Below, in pieces: positions 55,776-64,000 of a stretch of DNA of 64,000 bases. Made by a program: the position numbers and the translations under genes. Every line of letters begins with the position of its first letter. Position 1 is the first letter of the stretch. Source of the DNA: Rhinocladiella similis (taxonomy: Eukaryota; Ascomycota; Eurotiomycetes; Chaetothyriales; Herpotrichiellaceae); assembly GCA_024082115.1 (NCBI GenBank), contig JAMRYE010000005.1:186001-250000 (forward strand), written 5' to 3'. Under the pieces are notes generated by a model. That model worked only from the letters and a program-made list of their open reading frames with translations, was not told where the DNA came from and searched no databases.

Positions 55776-57408
55776 ATGTCCCTGCGCCTATTCCTCAGAG
55801 GCCCTCCCACCGTCAAATCCCACTCAACCATGGCTTGTTCTCACATCAAAGTCGCAGCAAACGACTTTCTCGACTTCGTCAATGCCTCTCCAACACCGTT
55901 CCATGCCGTGAAATCGGTCAAGGAACGATTAAGCAAAGTCGGATTCAAGGAGATCAAGGTATGACCACTGTCGCAATAGCACCCTCTTTTCGATACTGAC
56001 TGGCCTTCGACAGGAAAAGGAGTCCTGGTCATCAACATGCCAGCCCGGCGGTAAATACTTCCTCACTCGTAACGGTTCTACAGTCGTTGCGTTTGCGATT
56101 GGCAAGAAATGGAAGCCTGGCAACCCAATCTCAATGATTGGCGCACACACCGACTCGCCATGCCTGCGGATCAAGCCTGTCAGTAAAAAACAAGGGGATG
56201 GGTTCATCCAAGTCGGTGTAGAGACATACGGAGGCGGGCTCTGGCACACATGGTTCGATCGCGACTTGGGCATTGCTGGTCGCGCAATGGTACGAGGCCG
56301 GGATGGGAACGTTGTTCAGAAGCTGGTCCGCGTAGATAGGCCAATCCTGCGTGTACCTACTCTTGCCGTACATTTGGATCGACAAGAAACCTTCAGCTTC
56401 AACAAAGAAACCCAACTTTTCCCAATCGCCGGACTCGTTGCTGCCGAACTTAAACGGCAGGATGATAAGAAAGGTCAAGTAGAGAACGGGCAGGAGGACG
56501 AGCAGAACAAACCATTTACGCCACTGAAAGCCATCACGACCAGACACCATTCCCACATTGTTGAGTTGATTGCTGCAGACGCTGGAGTGGCACCTGAAGA
56601 GGTGGTCGACTTTGAGGTTGTGCTGTACGACACACAAAAGGCATGCCTGGGTGGTCTCAGCGAAGAGTTCATCTTTTCAGCCAGACTTGACAATCTGAAC
56701 CAGACGTACTGTGCGACCATGGGCCTGATCAACTCTGTAGAGTCACCATCTGCACTAGACGACGAGACTTCGATTCGTCTTATTGCCTGTTTCGACCACG
56801 AAGAAATCGGCAGCATGACAGCTCAAGGAGCGTTCTCGACCATGCTACCTGCCATCATTCGCCGGATTTCAGTCCTACCATCTTCATCGTTTGTCGATGG
56901 CTCCGAGGAATCATACGACCACGCTACTGACCCGGACGTCTCAACGGCGTATGAACAGACGCTGTCGAGCTCGTTCTTACTATCGGCAGACATGGCCCAT
57001 TCGGTGAACCCCAACTACGGAGCCAAGTATGAACCGGACCACAAGCCAGAGATGAACCAGGGTCCAGTGATCAAGATCAACGCGAATGCAAGATACGCTA
57101 CCAATTCGCCGGGTATCGTACTGCTGCAAGAAGTGGCACGAAAAGCGCCCAAGATCATCGACACCGACGCTGAAGGTGTGCCTTTGCAACTCTTCGTGGT
57201 GCGAAATGATTCGAGCTGTGGAAGTACCATTGGTCCCATGCTGTCTGCTCACCTCGGTGCCCGAACTCTCGATCTTGGTAACCCTCAACTCTCGATGCAC
57301 AGTTGTCGTGAAACGGGTGGTGCAGACGACGTCCATCATGCCATCAGGTTGTTCAGCAGTTTCTTCCAGCACTACTCGTCCTTGGAAAAGTCCATTTTGG
57401 TTGACTAG
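55776..57408 (+). CDS. APE4: Aspartyl aminopeptidase, M18 family
   Basis: Exons 55776-55958 and 56014-57408 are joined across a 55-nt intron (GTATGA...GACAG, branch-like CTGAC); 525 aa, or 507 if the second ATG (55830, good ACCATGG context) is used. The extra N-terminal 18 residues (MSLRLFLRGPP) are basic and could be a weak targeting sequence. Dinuclear zinc-site motifs are complete: GAHTDSPCLRIKP (H~106, D~108), CFDHEEIGS, and the final His in LSMHSCRE. The enzyme removes N-terminal Asp/Glu from peptides and forms a dodecamer in the cytosol or is routed to the vacuole. The fungal relative closest in form is Ape4/DNPEP rather than the Ape1 precursor. Confidence 0.93.
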
Positions 57409-57634
57409 AGCATGTCCAGATGTGAGCTTTGACTTGGGGCTTTCGGACGAGGGTGTGATATACTCGGTAGACTGAAGCCAAAGCGCAATGTCACAGAAAG
57501 AAATCCTTTTGTCTCTATACATGTATATGCCTGTGTCTAAGCCATGCCCGTCCTTTTGTATGGGCATCTTATTGTCGCAAAAGAGGATCCGACTCATCCG
57601 CGACGCCGTCGCTAATACATCAAACGGACCTTTT

Positions 57635-58736
57635 CTATCCTTCTATACCCTCGAGCAGATCGGACAGCTTGTCGACGTAATAGTGCGGTCGCGTATCGCC
57701 CTCTAGAAACTCCTCCTTTGTAGCCACGCCGGTAAGCACGCCCAACGTACCTCCCAGCTTCCCCTCCAGGCCGAACCTGATGTCCGTATTGGCGCGGTCG
57801 CCGACCATGCACGCCTTGCTCCTGTCGAACCGAAACTTGCCCTCTATGGCATCCATCATTGCCTGGTGGGGTTTACCAAACGCCATGGGCTCCTGGCCTC
57901 CGAGCATCTTGACCAGCGGAGCCGAGATGGAACCCGCACCGGGAAACAGTGCGCCCGCGGACGGAAGCGTCGAGTCGGTGTTGGTGGCCAGAAACAGCGC
58001 GCCGCGCTTGATGTAGTGATAGGCATAGCACATCTTGAGGTAGTTGAAGTGGAAGTCCAACCCCATGAGCACGACGCCCACGTCCGGGTCGAGCACCGAG
58101 GGATCTCCGGCGGCCAACAGCTTGTAGTCCTCCGGTGTGACGTCTCGTCTGTACTTTGGATCCGTGCCGCCGATATGCGGCACGCCCTCTGCGTCCAGCT
58201 CTGTTTCGATCCCGGCCTCGCCCACGACAAACACCTTGTTCCTCTGCTTCAGCTGCGGGTGGTGTTGCGGGAGGATGCGCGAGATGTAGACGCTGGCAGA
58301 GTACGACGAGCCAAACACCTCCTCGGTGGTCGCGGGGATGCCCATGCCCTCCAACTTCTTCTTGTAGTCTTGTCGCGACTTGGTCGAGTTGTTGGTCACG
58401 AACACGACTTGCTTGTTCTTCTTGCGGAGGAGGTCGAGCGTCGACGGCACGCCGGGGAAGAGGTGGTCTCCGGACCAGAGAACGCCATCGCAGTCGAATA
58501 GGAAGACCTGTTGACGTGCATTTAGTTAACTGCTTACAGGTCGTTGGGGACAGAATTGCGCGCTGAGGAGGAAGAGCAAGCCTGAATCCTCGACGACATG
58601 TACAAAGAAATCGATCTCTTTGGTAGGCGCGCGGGGGGTGTGTTTTGGGGGGGAGGGGAGAAAGACTGACGTCGAATTTGTCCAAGAACTGCTGTATAGC
58701 CTCCTTGTTGCCTGTGAGATACTCAGGCGTTGACAT
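57635..58736 (-). CDS. PHO13: Pho13-type HAD phosphatase (4-nitrophenylphosphatase/phosphoglycolate phosphatase)
   Basis: Exons 58671-58736 (22 codons) and 57635-58507 are joined across a 163-nt intron with a less common GTCAGT donor and ACAG acceptor; 312 aa. The nucleophile motif FLFDCDGVLW (D27, D29) begins exon 2. Motif II is FVTNNSTKS and motif III/IV is VGDRANTDIRFG; together these define a cap-bearing HAD phosphatase. Family members dephosphorylate 2-phosphoglycolate and other metabolic side products as repair enzymes. The exon is unusually GC-rich compared with neighbours. It is convergent with the aminopeptidase gene, with 226 bp between their stops. Confidence 0.94.
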
Positions 58737-60112
58737 GATGGACTCTCAACTACCTAGGCGACGTAGGTCCTCACAACCTTGAACGATGCGTGGAAACGTC
58801 GAGAAATCCAAGGGATCGGACAAGGAAAAATTGTTGGAGTCAGTTCGAGTTGACATCAGATCCATACCTACCGAGTACTCCGTACGAGTATGGGGAATCG
58901 CACTCATCGCCGGGGCAGACGGGCAGATCCAGTTCGATACCGAGTACCTTATATTGTGCTTAGTCCGATATCATCGATGGTGATAAGATGCAGACAGAAG
59001 CTAGGTGCTCGTACAACTAATGAACTCCTGCGGCATACACATACAATGCACATCGAGAGAGGAATGCCCGGTTAGTTGGTCAGTTTGCTGACTCGATATC
59101 ATTCATACCCCTGGGTGGTCTTCAGAGGATTCACGCGAGCATGTGGTGGTGATAGTAAAGTGAACCAGACGAAATACTTACAGAGTACGAGTACTGCTTC
59201 TCGAGATTGACCAGAGTCACCCTTTCGCCATCATTTATATTATAATCCTTTGGACACTCTACGAAAGGGTCGCGCCACCCTCACTCGCTTCCTTTATCTC
59301 GAAGGTCCCTCCATCTCTTTTCTTTCCCCTCCCAGCCATTCTTCGATAGGTACTCCGTACCCGTCTGTGTTATTGTCCAAACGAAAGCAGCCTTGCGTGC
59401 TCGGTTCGCCCCCACGAGTCCCAGCCTGACAAAAGCTCCTCTCAAAACATCAAGATCCGGCGACGAGCAGTGCAAGAGAGTGGTGCAATCTGTAAGAAGT
59501 AAAGGTGGAGGACATCAACAACACCAGCCCGGATCCACCTTCCAGTACTGACAGATCCCCTTGTAATCTCCGGGCATTTATGTTGGTCCAAGTGCCATGC
59601 GCCGCATACAATATCGTCTGGGGGGACGCAGCAGGTCTCGGAGATGAGGTCTAGGCTTTCGTTCTGGCGTACTACGGAGTATTTGCCAGCCCAAATCAAT
59701 CTCGTTGGCAAAGTCTTGCATGTGCCTCGAATAGAATGGCAAGATGGAAAGCTCTAACAGGGTGGGAAGTACTGAGTTTGGCCCCTCCGCCATCAAGAGA
59801 GCGGATTCCTCAAAGTGTCCATCACAGGGACCACAGGTGGCATGATGGTTTTCAGATACAAAGTACTCCGTACTGTGTGGTGGAAACGACGTTCTATTGT
59901 CTTCAGAGGAGGAAAAAGAGATACACACTAATAACTGGGTTAAGTATTGTACTTGTACCTCACGATCGACATTTCATCCTGGTGTTGTTGTACATGTCGT
60001 AAAATTCATCTCATCGTGTACACGTTTTTGCAGCTTGCCTTTGCCTTGGCTTGCCTTTTGCCTCTGTCTAGCCCGGCCGTAGAATAGTAGAGAGCAGAGT
60101 AGAGACCGACTA
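58737..60112. other. Non-coding interval rich in TACGGAGTA motifs
   Basis: 1.4 kb without a supportable gene, carrying four copies of the recurring motif (58876, 59351, 59673, 59864). One of them, at 59862-59874, is the full dyad AGTACTCCGTACT. Minus-strand frames at 59442-59928 overlap and have no domain. Confidence 0.5.
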
Positions 60113-61027
60113 CTACAGCTCACAGTAGTGTCTCCCGACTCTGCTCAGCCTCCTGGCATCCGATGCTGCTGTGCCGTCCTCGACTGCGGCCTCTGTGAAA
60201 TTACTCGCTCGTCCCACCCAGGCTCCCACGTCTTTGTTCTGTCCGTGTCCAAAGTACGCATACCTCTCGATCCATTCGCACTGATCCAGCCACGGGAGAG
60301 CCTCGTTCATGAAAGCGACGACTTCATCCTGGCTCGCCTCGCCGTTGTTGTTGCCCATGGTCGAACAGGCAAATTCGTTCACCCACACCGGCAAGTTGAA
60401 CGTGGAATGCATGTGTTCGAGAAAAGTCCGGAAATCCTCGAACCGGGGCCCGTACCAGTGCACGACGAGGAAATCAATCCCATCCTCGCCGTTCAGTCGG
60501 GAAAGAAATTTCGTGAGCCACGGAACGCTCCTCGAGACGTCGCTGCTCATACCGGGACTTCCTAATCTCAAGCCAAACTTGCGTTTCGCGGACACCAAAT
60601 GTCGCCACAGGTCCGCGGCGGAGTCGACACTGAGATTGGCCTGGTCATTGATCTCGGGTTCGTTGAAGCCAAGAAGCGCTTCCGTCTTGATGCCCCTTCC
60701 GAGGATGATGTCGATCAGGTATGCGTCGATGTCCTTCACGTTGACCGCCGTGCGGACACAGGGGATCCATTCGACGTCCGGTGGGATGGATTCCGGCACC
60801 CATAATTCCCAGTTGAACACCCAGCTAAGTTTGCCGGCCGAGTAGTACGGCGTGTATAATTTGAACTGCGAAGCTGGAGAGTCCCACGGCCACCCGAGAC
60901 CTCGTTTACTCCGCGAAGAGGACTGGGAATGCGTTCGTTGAGCGGTCAGTGATTTCGGCTTGGGTGGTGGCGGTGGCGGTGGTTGTCTGGCCTTGTCGTG
61001 CAACTGGGCATCGTGATCCGACGGCAT
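60113..61027 (-). CDS. GH128/Asl1-type glycoside hydrolase, apparently cytoplasmic or non-classically secreted
   Basis: 304 aa from the first ATG (61025-61027, MPSDHDAQL); the frame extends upstream only to a GTG and is not credible there. Residues ~13-45 are low complexity with seven consecutive Pro. From ~45 the GH128 (Glyco_hydro_cc) barrel follows: GLGWPWDSPASQFKLY, WVFNWELWVPE, the acid/base Glu in LLGFNEPEIND (E~123), VVHWYGPRFEDF and the nucleophile Glu in VWVNEFACS (E~218). Both catalytic Glu are present. Relatives (fungal Asl1) act on beta-1,3-glucan and on the cell wall. No signal peptide is seen at the ATG, which is odd for a wall enzyme. Confidence 0.88.
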   Translation of the reverse strand: MPSDHDAQLHDKARQPPPPPPPKPKSLTAQRTHSQSSSRSKRGLGWPWDSPASQFKLYTPYYSAGKLSWVFNWELWVPESIPPDVEWIPCVRTAVNVKDIDAYLIDIILGRGIKTEALLGFNEPEINDQANLSVDSAADLWRHLVSAKRKFGLRLGSPGMSSDVSRSVPWLTKFLSRLNGEDGIDFLVVHWYGPRFEDFRTFLEHMHSTFNLPVWVNEFACSTMGNNNGEASQDEVVAFMNEALPWLDQCEWIERYAYFGHGQNKDVGAWVGRASNFTEAAVEDGTAASDARRLSRVGRHYCEL

Positions 61028-61861
61028 CGTTGCGGAAGCGATGAAAAAGCTGATCAAGGTCGAGGAGAGCCTGGCCTGAAAATGGCCCAGAACAGGGAGA
61101 TGGGAGATGATTAAAGCGTTTCCCAGCTGCTCCGATACGGACCATGTACAACAAACACAGACTCTCACAGGTGCTCCGTAGTTAAGATTCGATTGTGGTA
61201 TACTTTGGGCCTGTCAGTTGTTAGATAAGTCAAGATGCGTTTCAGGTTGGGGCCGTTTAGGCGACGAGCTATTATTATCCCTTGTGTCTCAGCGATCGCC
61301 CAGCCACATTTTGTGAACAGGTCCCGGAGACCCTTGTTAGTCCTCCGTACGAGCCCCAAGTACCAAAGTATGACGGATGGATGGTGGTGTGGTGGTGGGA
61401 AGTTCGCCTTGCCCGTGCAGATCGAGAGATAATGGAGTATCCAGGGACCTTGTCTCCATATCTTGGTAGAGAGAGTGCGTGTTGACTGGTCTCGACAACC
61501 CTGTCCTTGGTGGGTTGCCTCGATTCAATTGCCCCTCTCGTTCCCTTCTTCTTCTCGTCAAGCATTCTTCTCGAGGACCTATTGTACAATACGGTAGGCA
61601 TTCCGCCTCGTCTCCCTGGCCGGTGATGGCGAAATGACTTCATTCTCCATCTGGGCACGTGGAGGCTCTTCCACCCAGGCACAGGAGACCCTCGGTTGTA
61701 ACCACAGTACAGCCTCAGGCTACACTTGATCCACTATTTTGTGCACTTGTACGCGTTATAGCTGGGCAAAGAAATGAAAATGGGTGGTGGAAGATTTGGC
61801 CGAGACTGAGATCGACTGTACTCTAGATACGAAGACTGTGCGCCCTCGAGGTATGCGACCC
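61028..61861. other. Non-coding interval
   Basis: Between two minus-strand genes. Includes short dyad-like TCCGTA elements near 61174 and 61345. No gene seen. Confidence 0.4.
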
Positions 61862-62860
61862 TCATGTCTCTATCTCCTCCACCTCCCCGGAAAGTATCTT
61901 CAACAGTCTTTCGACTGCCGATGCCATATTCTCACCCTTCTCCCACATCTCATCGTGTCCACCCGGCACCGACATCTCCGAATACCTCACGTTTCCACGC
62001 ACTATTGCAGCCTTCATCGGCTCGAGTCGTGCATCCCCTAGCAGAGTCTCTCTCATGGTAATCCGCTGCTCTAGCTCAACAACTTCATCTCTGTCGGCAA
62101 CCACGAGAAGAATGGTACGCGGAGAGCTCACACTACTGTGGCTTCCAAAATGGGACGGGGATGCCTCAACCCACACCTTCTCATCGTCGCCGAAAGCCCC
62201 TCTGATGAAAGATTCGTATACATCGGCATATGGCCCGGTACTGTGATTCCTCAGCAGCCCTTTGATATCGTAGATACCCGCCAGTCCAGCCAGTGCTCCA
62301 GGCGCCGGAAATCCTGTGTCGACATGTTGCTTCAACGCTTGAAAAGCCAGAGTGGCTCCGCATGAATGACCCAGCAAAACATAGTTGTCGCTGTTGAGAC
62401 CATATTCCCGACGAAGCACGTCAAAGGCTGCACAGACATCATCCAGGTGATCTGGGTGTTTGGCATTTCGTGGACTGGCGTCCGGGTCTTGTGGATACGA
62501 AGGGTGAGGTGAGAGTCGGTAAGATATAGAGGCAATCGCGAGAGTTTTGTTGCCTGGGACTTTTACATCGGGTGAAGTATCCGACAGCAACCGCGAGACT
62601 ACCGGGTCCGCAAAGTTGCGAGCCGTAATCATTGGGTCTCTCCATGCTCCTCCATGAATCAAGCTAGAAGTAGGGCTGTTAGTTGCCTCTGCAGTTGCTT
62701 TCTGCGTGTAGACTTGTATGAGGCCCCCTACTGTGAGAGATACCCCCAAAGGTTAGACTCACACAATCCAGAACAAAGATTCAGATGCACATTGAGGCGG
62801 CATCCACACCAAAACTTTTTGAAGGTCATTCTCGCCGAAGTTATGAATCTTCGGCTCCAT
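61862..62860 (-). CDS. BNA7: Kynurenine formamidase
   Basis: Exons 62763-62860 and 61862-62663 are joined across a 99-nt GTGAGT...CTAG intron; 299 aa. The first exon (MEPKIHNFGENDLQ, MPPQ, FWIV) joins to LIHGGAWRDP, the oxyanion-hole motif of Bna7-type alpha/beta hydrolases. The triad is visible: Ser~133 in LLGHSCGAT, Asp~223 in VVADRDEVVE and His~269 in VPGGHDEMW. The enzyme converts N-formylkynurenine to kynurenine in tryptophan catabolism leading to NAD. The intron itself is partly open in frame, so a naive reading would miss the start. It shares a 382-bp promoter region with the divergent gene to the right. Confidence 0.92.
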
Positions 62861-63242
62861 CGCACCGACCTATAGCAGAGGTTCTGCAGAATCAGGTATA
62901 TATGCTGACTAGGTTAGAATGAATGTGAATGATCGAGCTCGTTTCACCTACGGGCCGGATTTGCAAGGCTGAAGTCTACCATCACGTGTCAGGCTGGATA
63001 CCCACCACCTTTAGCACGACTAGTTTTCTTCATTCATCTTCCACGGGGAAAGCCATCTATCTACTCACAATGGACTCGCCTGTTTGCTGTTTGCTCTTAT
63101 TGCCTCTGAAAAGGACAACACAGCGCAGAGGCTGTGATTAAAACACCATAGTCAAAAGGTGTCTCTGCCAAGATCGCCATAGAACCAGTCAGCCCATGTT
63201 GACAAAGTAAATTCTACAATAGCCCTTTTCCGCGGAGTACAG
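62861..63242. other. Shared promoter of BNA7 and RMP1
   Basis: 382 bp between two divergent start codons; AT-rich, no other feature. Confidence 0.5.
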
Positions 63243-64000
63243 ATGGCGACAAAGAAATCCCAATCCGCTCGGAAACTCACAACATCAAGCACTACAGCCG
63301 AAAGGCCTGCAAAAAGGAGAAAACTATCCCCTCCATCCACGGCGTCTGGAAGCCTCAACCAACGCTCCCAAGAGAAGCCGAGCAAGAAGGCAAAAACCGC
63401 GAAACCGATACCCAAGAAAGGTACCTTACCACGACCTCCACGCCAGAGACGACCTCTCCAACTTAGAGCATTGCAAAGCCGTTTTGTGGAGACTCGCAAG
63501 AAGCCCTCACTAAACACGAGTAAGCCAACGTCCAAATCAAATTCCGGACTATCCACGCCCTCGTCGTCAGATATCAGCCACAAAACCGCATTTACAAAGT
63601 CACTGCTCGACCAGATATGGACGCGCAACAAAAATCAACACCGGAGCCAGCCGTGGTGGAAATGTCTAGGAATGCTAAAGAAAGCCATCACCCAATTAGC
63701 CCTTCTGGACGACCGAGAAAGCCAGCTTCGTCAGACAGGCGGAAGCGGCGGCGCTCTCGCCGACGCAACAGCTGTACGGCGGCGGTTCGAGCAAGAAGCA
63801 CAAATTCGAAGCGAGCGAGAAGTTTGGACCGAGTGGGTTCGTGAGACGCTTGTGCCGCGCTCCTACGTCGCCTTCACCTCCCTGGTCTCCGACACCCAAT
63901 TTGCCAACCTGGGCGTGGTGCTCGTGGGTGCCCTCGCGGACGTGGTGAGCATAGCTGGTCCGCCTACGCCTACAACCGCTACCACGTCGAAGATGGAACC
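63243..64000 (+). CDS. RMP1: RNase MRP protein Rmp1, 3' part beyond window
   Basis: ATG at 63243 opens a frame that is uninterrupted to the right edge (252 codons seen). Residues 1-105 are a Lys/Ser-rich basic tail (KKSQSARKL, PAKRRKLSPP, KPSKKAKTAK) with nuclear-localisation character. From ~120 the conserved Rmp1 domain begins: SLLDQIWTRNKNQHRSQPWWK, LGMLKKAITQLALL, then VWTEWVRETLVPRSYVAFTSLV and QFANLGVVLVGALADV. Rmp1 is a protein specific to nucleolar RNase MRP, which processes pre-rRNA. The C-terminus lies outside the window. Confidence 0.85.
   Translation, partial: MATKKSQSARKLTTSSTTAERPAKRRKLSPPSTASGSLNQRSQEKPSKKAKTAKPIPKKGTLPRPPRQRRPLQLRALQSRFVETRKKPSLNTSKPTSKSNSGLSTPSSSDISHKTAFTKSLLDQIWTRNKNQHRSQPWWKCLGMLKKAITQLALLDDRESQLRQTGGSGGALADATAVRRRFEQEAQIRSEREVWTEWVRETLVPRSYVAFTSLVSDTQFANLGVVLVGALADVVSIAGPPTPTTATTSKME

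Noticed and set aside
57866..58566. Long plus-strand and alternate minus-strand frames over PHO13
   Set aside because: Shadows created by the GC-rich codon use of the real gene.
59442..59928. Overlapping Cys-containing minus-strand frames
   Set aside because: Two different frames of the same DNA, no conserved-looking sequence, and both contain the repeated intergenic motif.
61028..61168. N-terminal extension of the GH128-like protein
   Set aside because: Starts at GTG, not ATG, and the added sequence lies upstream of a good ATG; likely leader sequence.

Overview
This window looks like nuclear DNA of a filamentous ascomycete (Pezizomycotina). Coding genes lie on both strands, are separated by 0.2-2.4 kb of non-coding DNA, and are cut by short GT-AG introns (mostly 46-105 nt, longest 163 nt). 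The proteins present (class V myosin, Cdh1, Nap1, Cce1, Pdx1, Rmp1, Bna7, Sok1/TCP11, fungal ArAE transporter, fungal Baeyer-Villiger monooxygenase) have the fungal form of their families. An affinity with Eurotiomycetes, perhaps Chaetothyriales, is my impression from protein flavour only and is not proven here. No viral genes, rRNA, convincing tRNA or CRISPR were seen.

Layout. 1-9 kb: a conserved fungal protein running off the left edge, an ArAE/fusaric-acid-resistance-like membrane protein, an ALKBH1-type dioxygenase and an amidase. 9-17 kb: a Cys-rich unknown protein, a doubtful low-complexity locus that hides a 47-residue single-pass membrane ORF, an unnamed zinc-finger/coiled-coil protein and a NIPA-type Mg transporter. 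19.5-32.6 kb: five genes all on the + strand (secreted arylsulfotransferase, amino-acid/GABA-type permease, transcription-factor-like regulator, Baeyer-Villiger monooxygenase, HNH-domain gene). This is the most accessory-looking part. The HNH gene is interrupted by two one-base frameshifts and its 3' end has been tandemly duplicated. 33-46 kb: myosin V, Nap1, a small secreted protein, the mitochondrial Holliday-junction resolvase Cce1 and a TCP11/Sok1 protein, all on the - strand. 48-64 kb: an enoyl-reductase-like MDR protein, Pdx1, Cdh1, aspartyl aminopeptidase, Pho13-type phosphatase, a GH128-like hydrolase, kynurenine formamidase Bna7 and the 5' part of Rmp1 running off the right edge.

How genes relate. 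Most are independent housekeeping genes. The + strand block at 19.5-30.2 kb combines a tailoring oxygenase, a permease, a regulator-like protein and a secreted transferase-like protein, so a small catabolic or secondary-metabolic cluster is possible but unproven. A short dyad motif, TACGGAGTA/TACTCCGTA, recurs at least fifteen times in the non-coding DNA and was not noticed in any coding exon. Exon boundaries below were worked out by hand from splice signals and frame continuity, and summed exon lengths divide by three in every complete spliced model.
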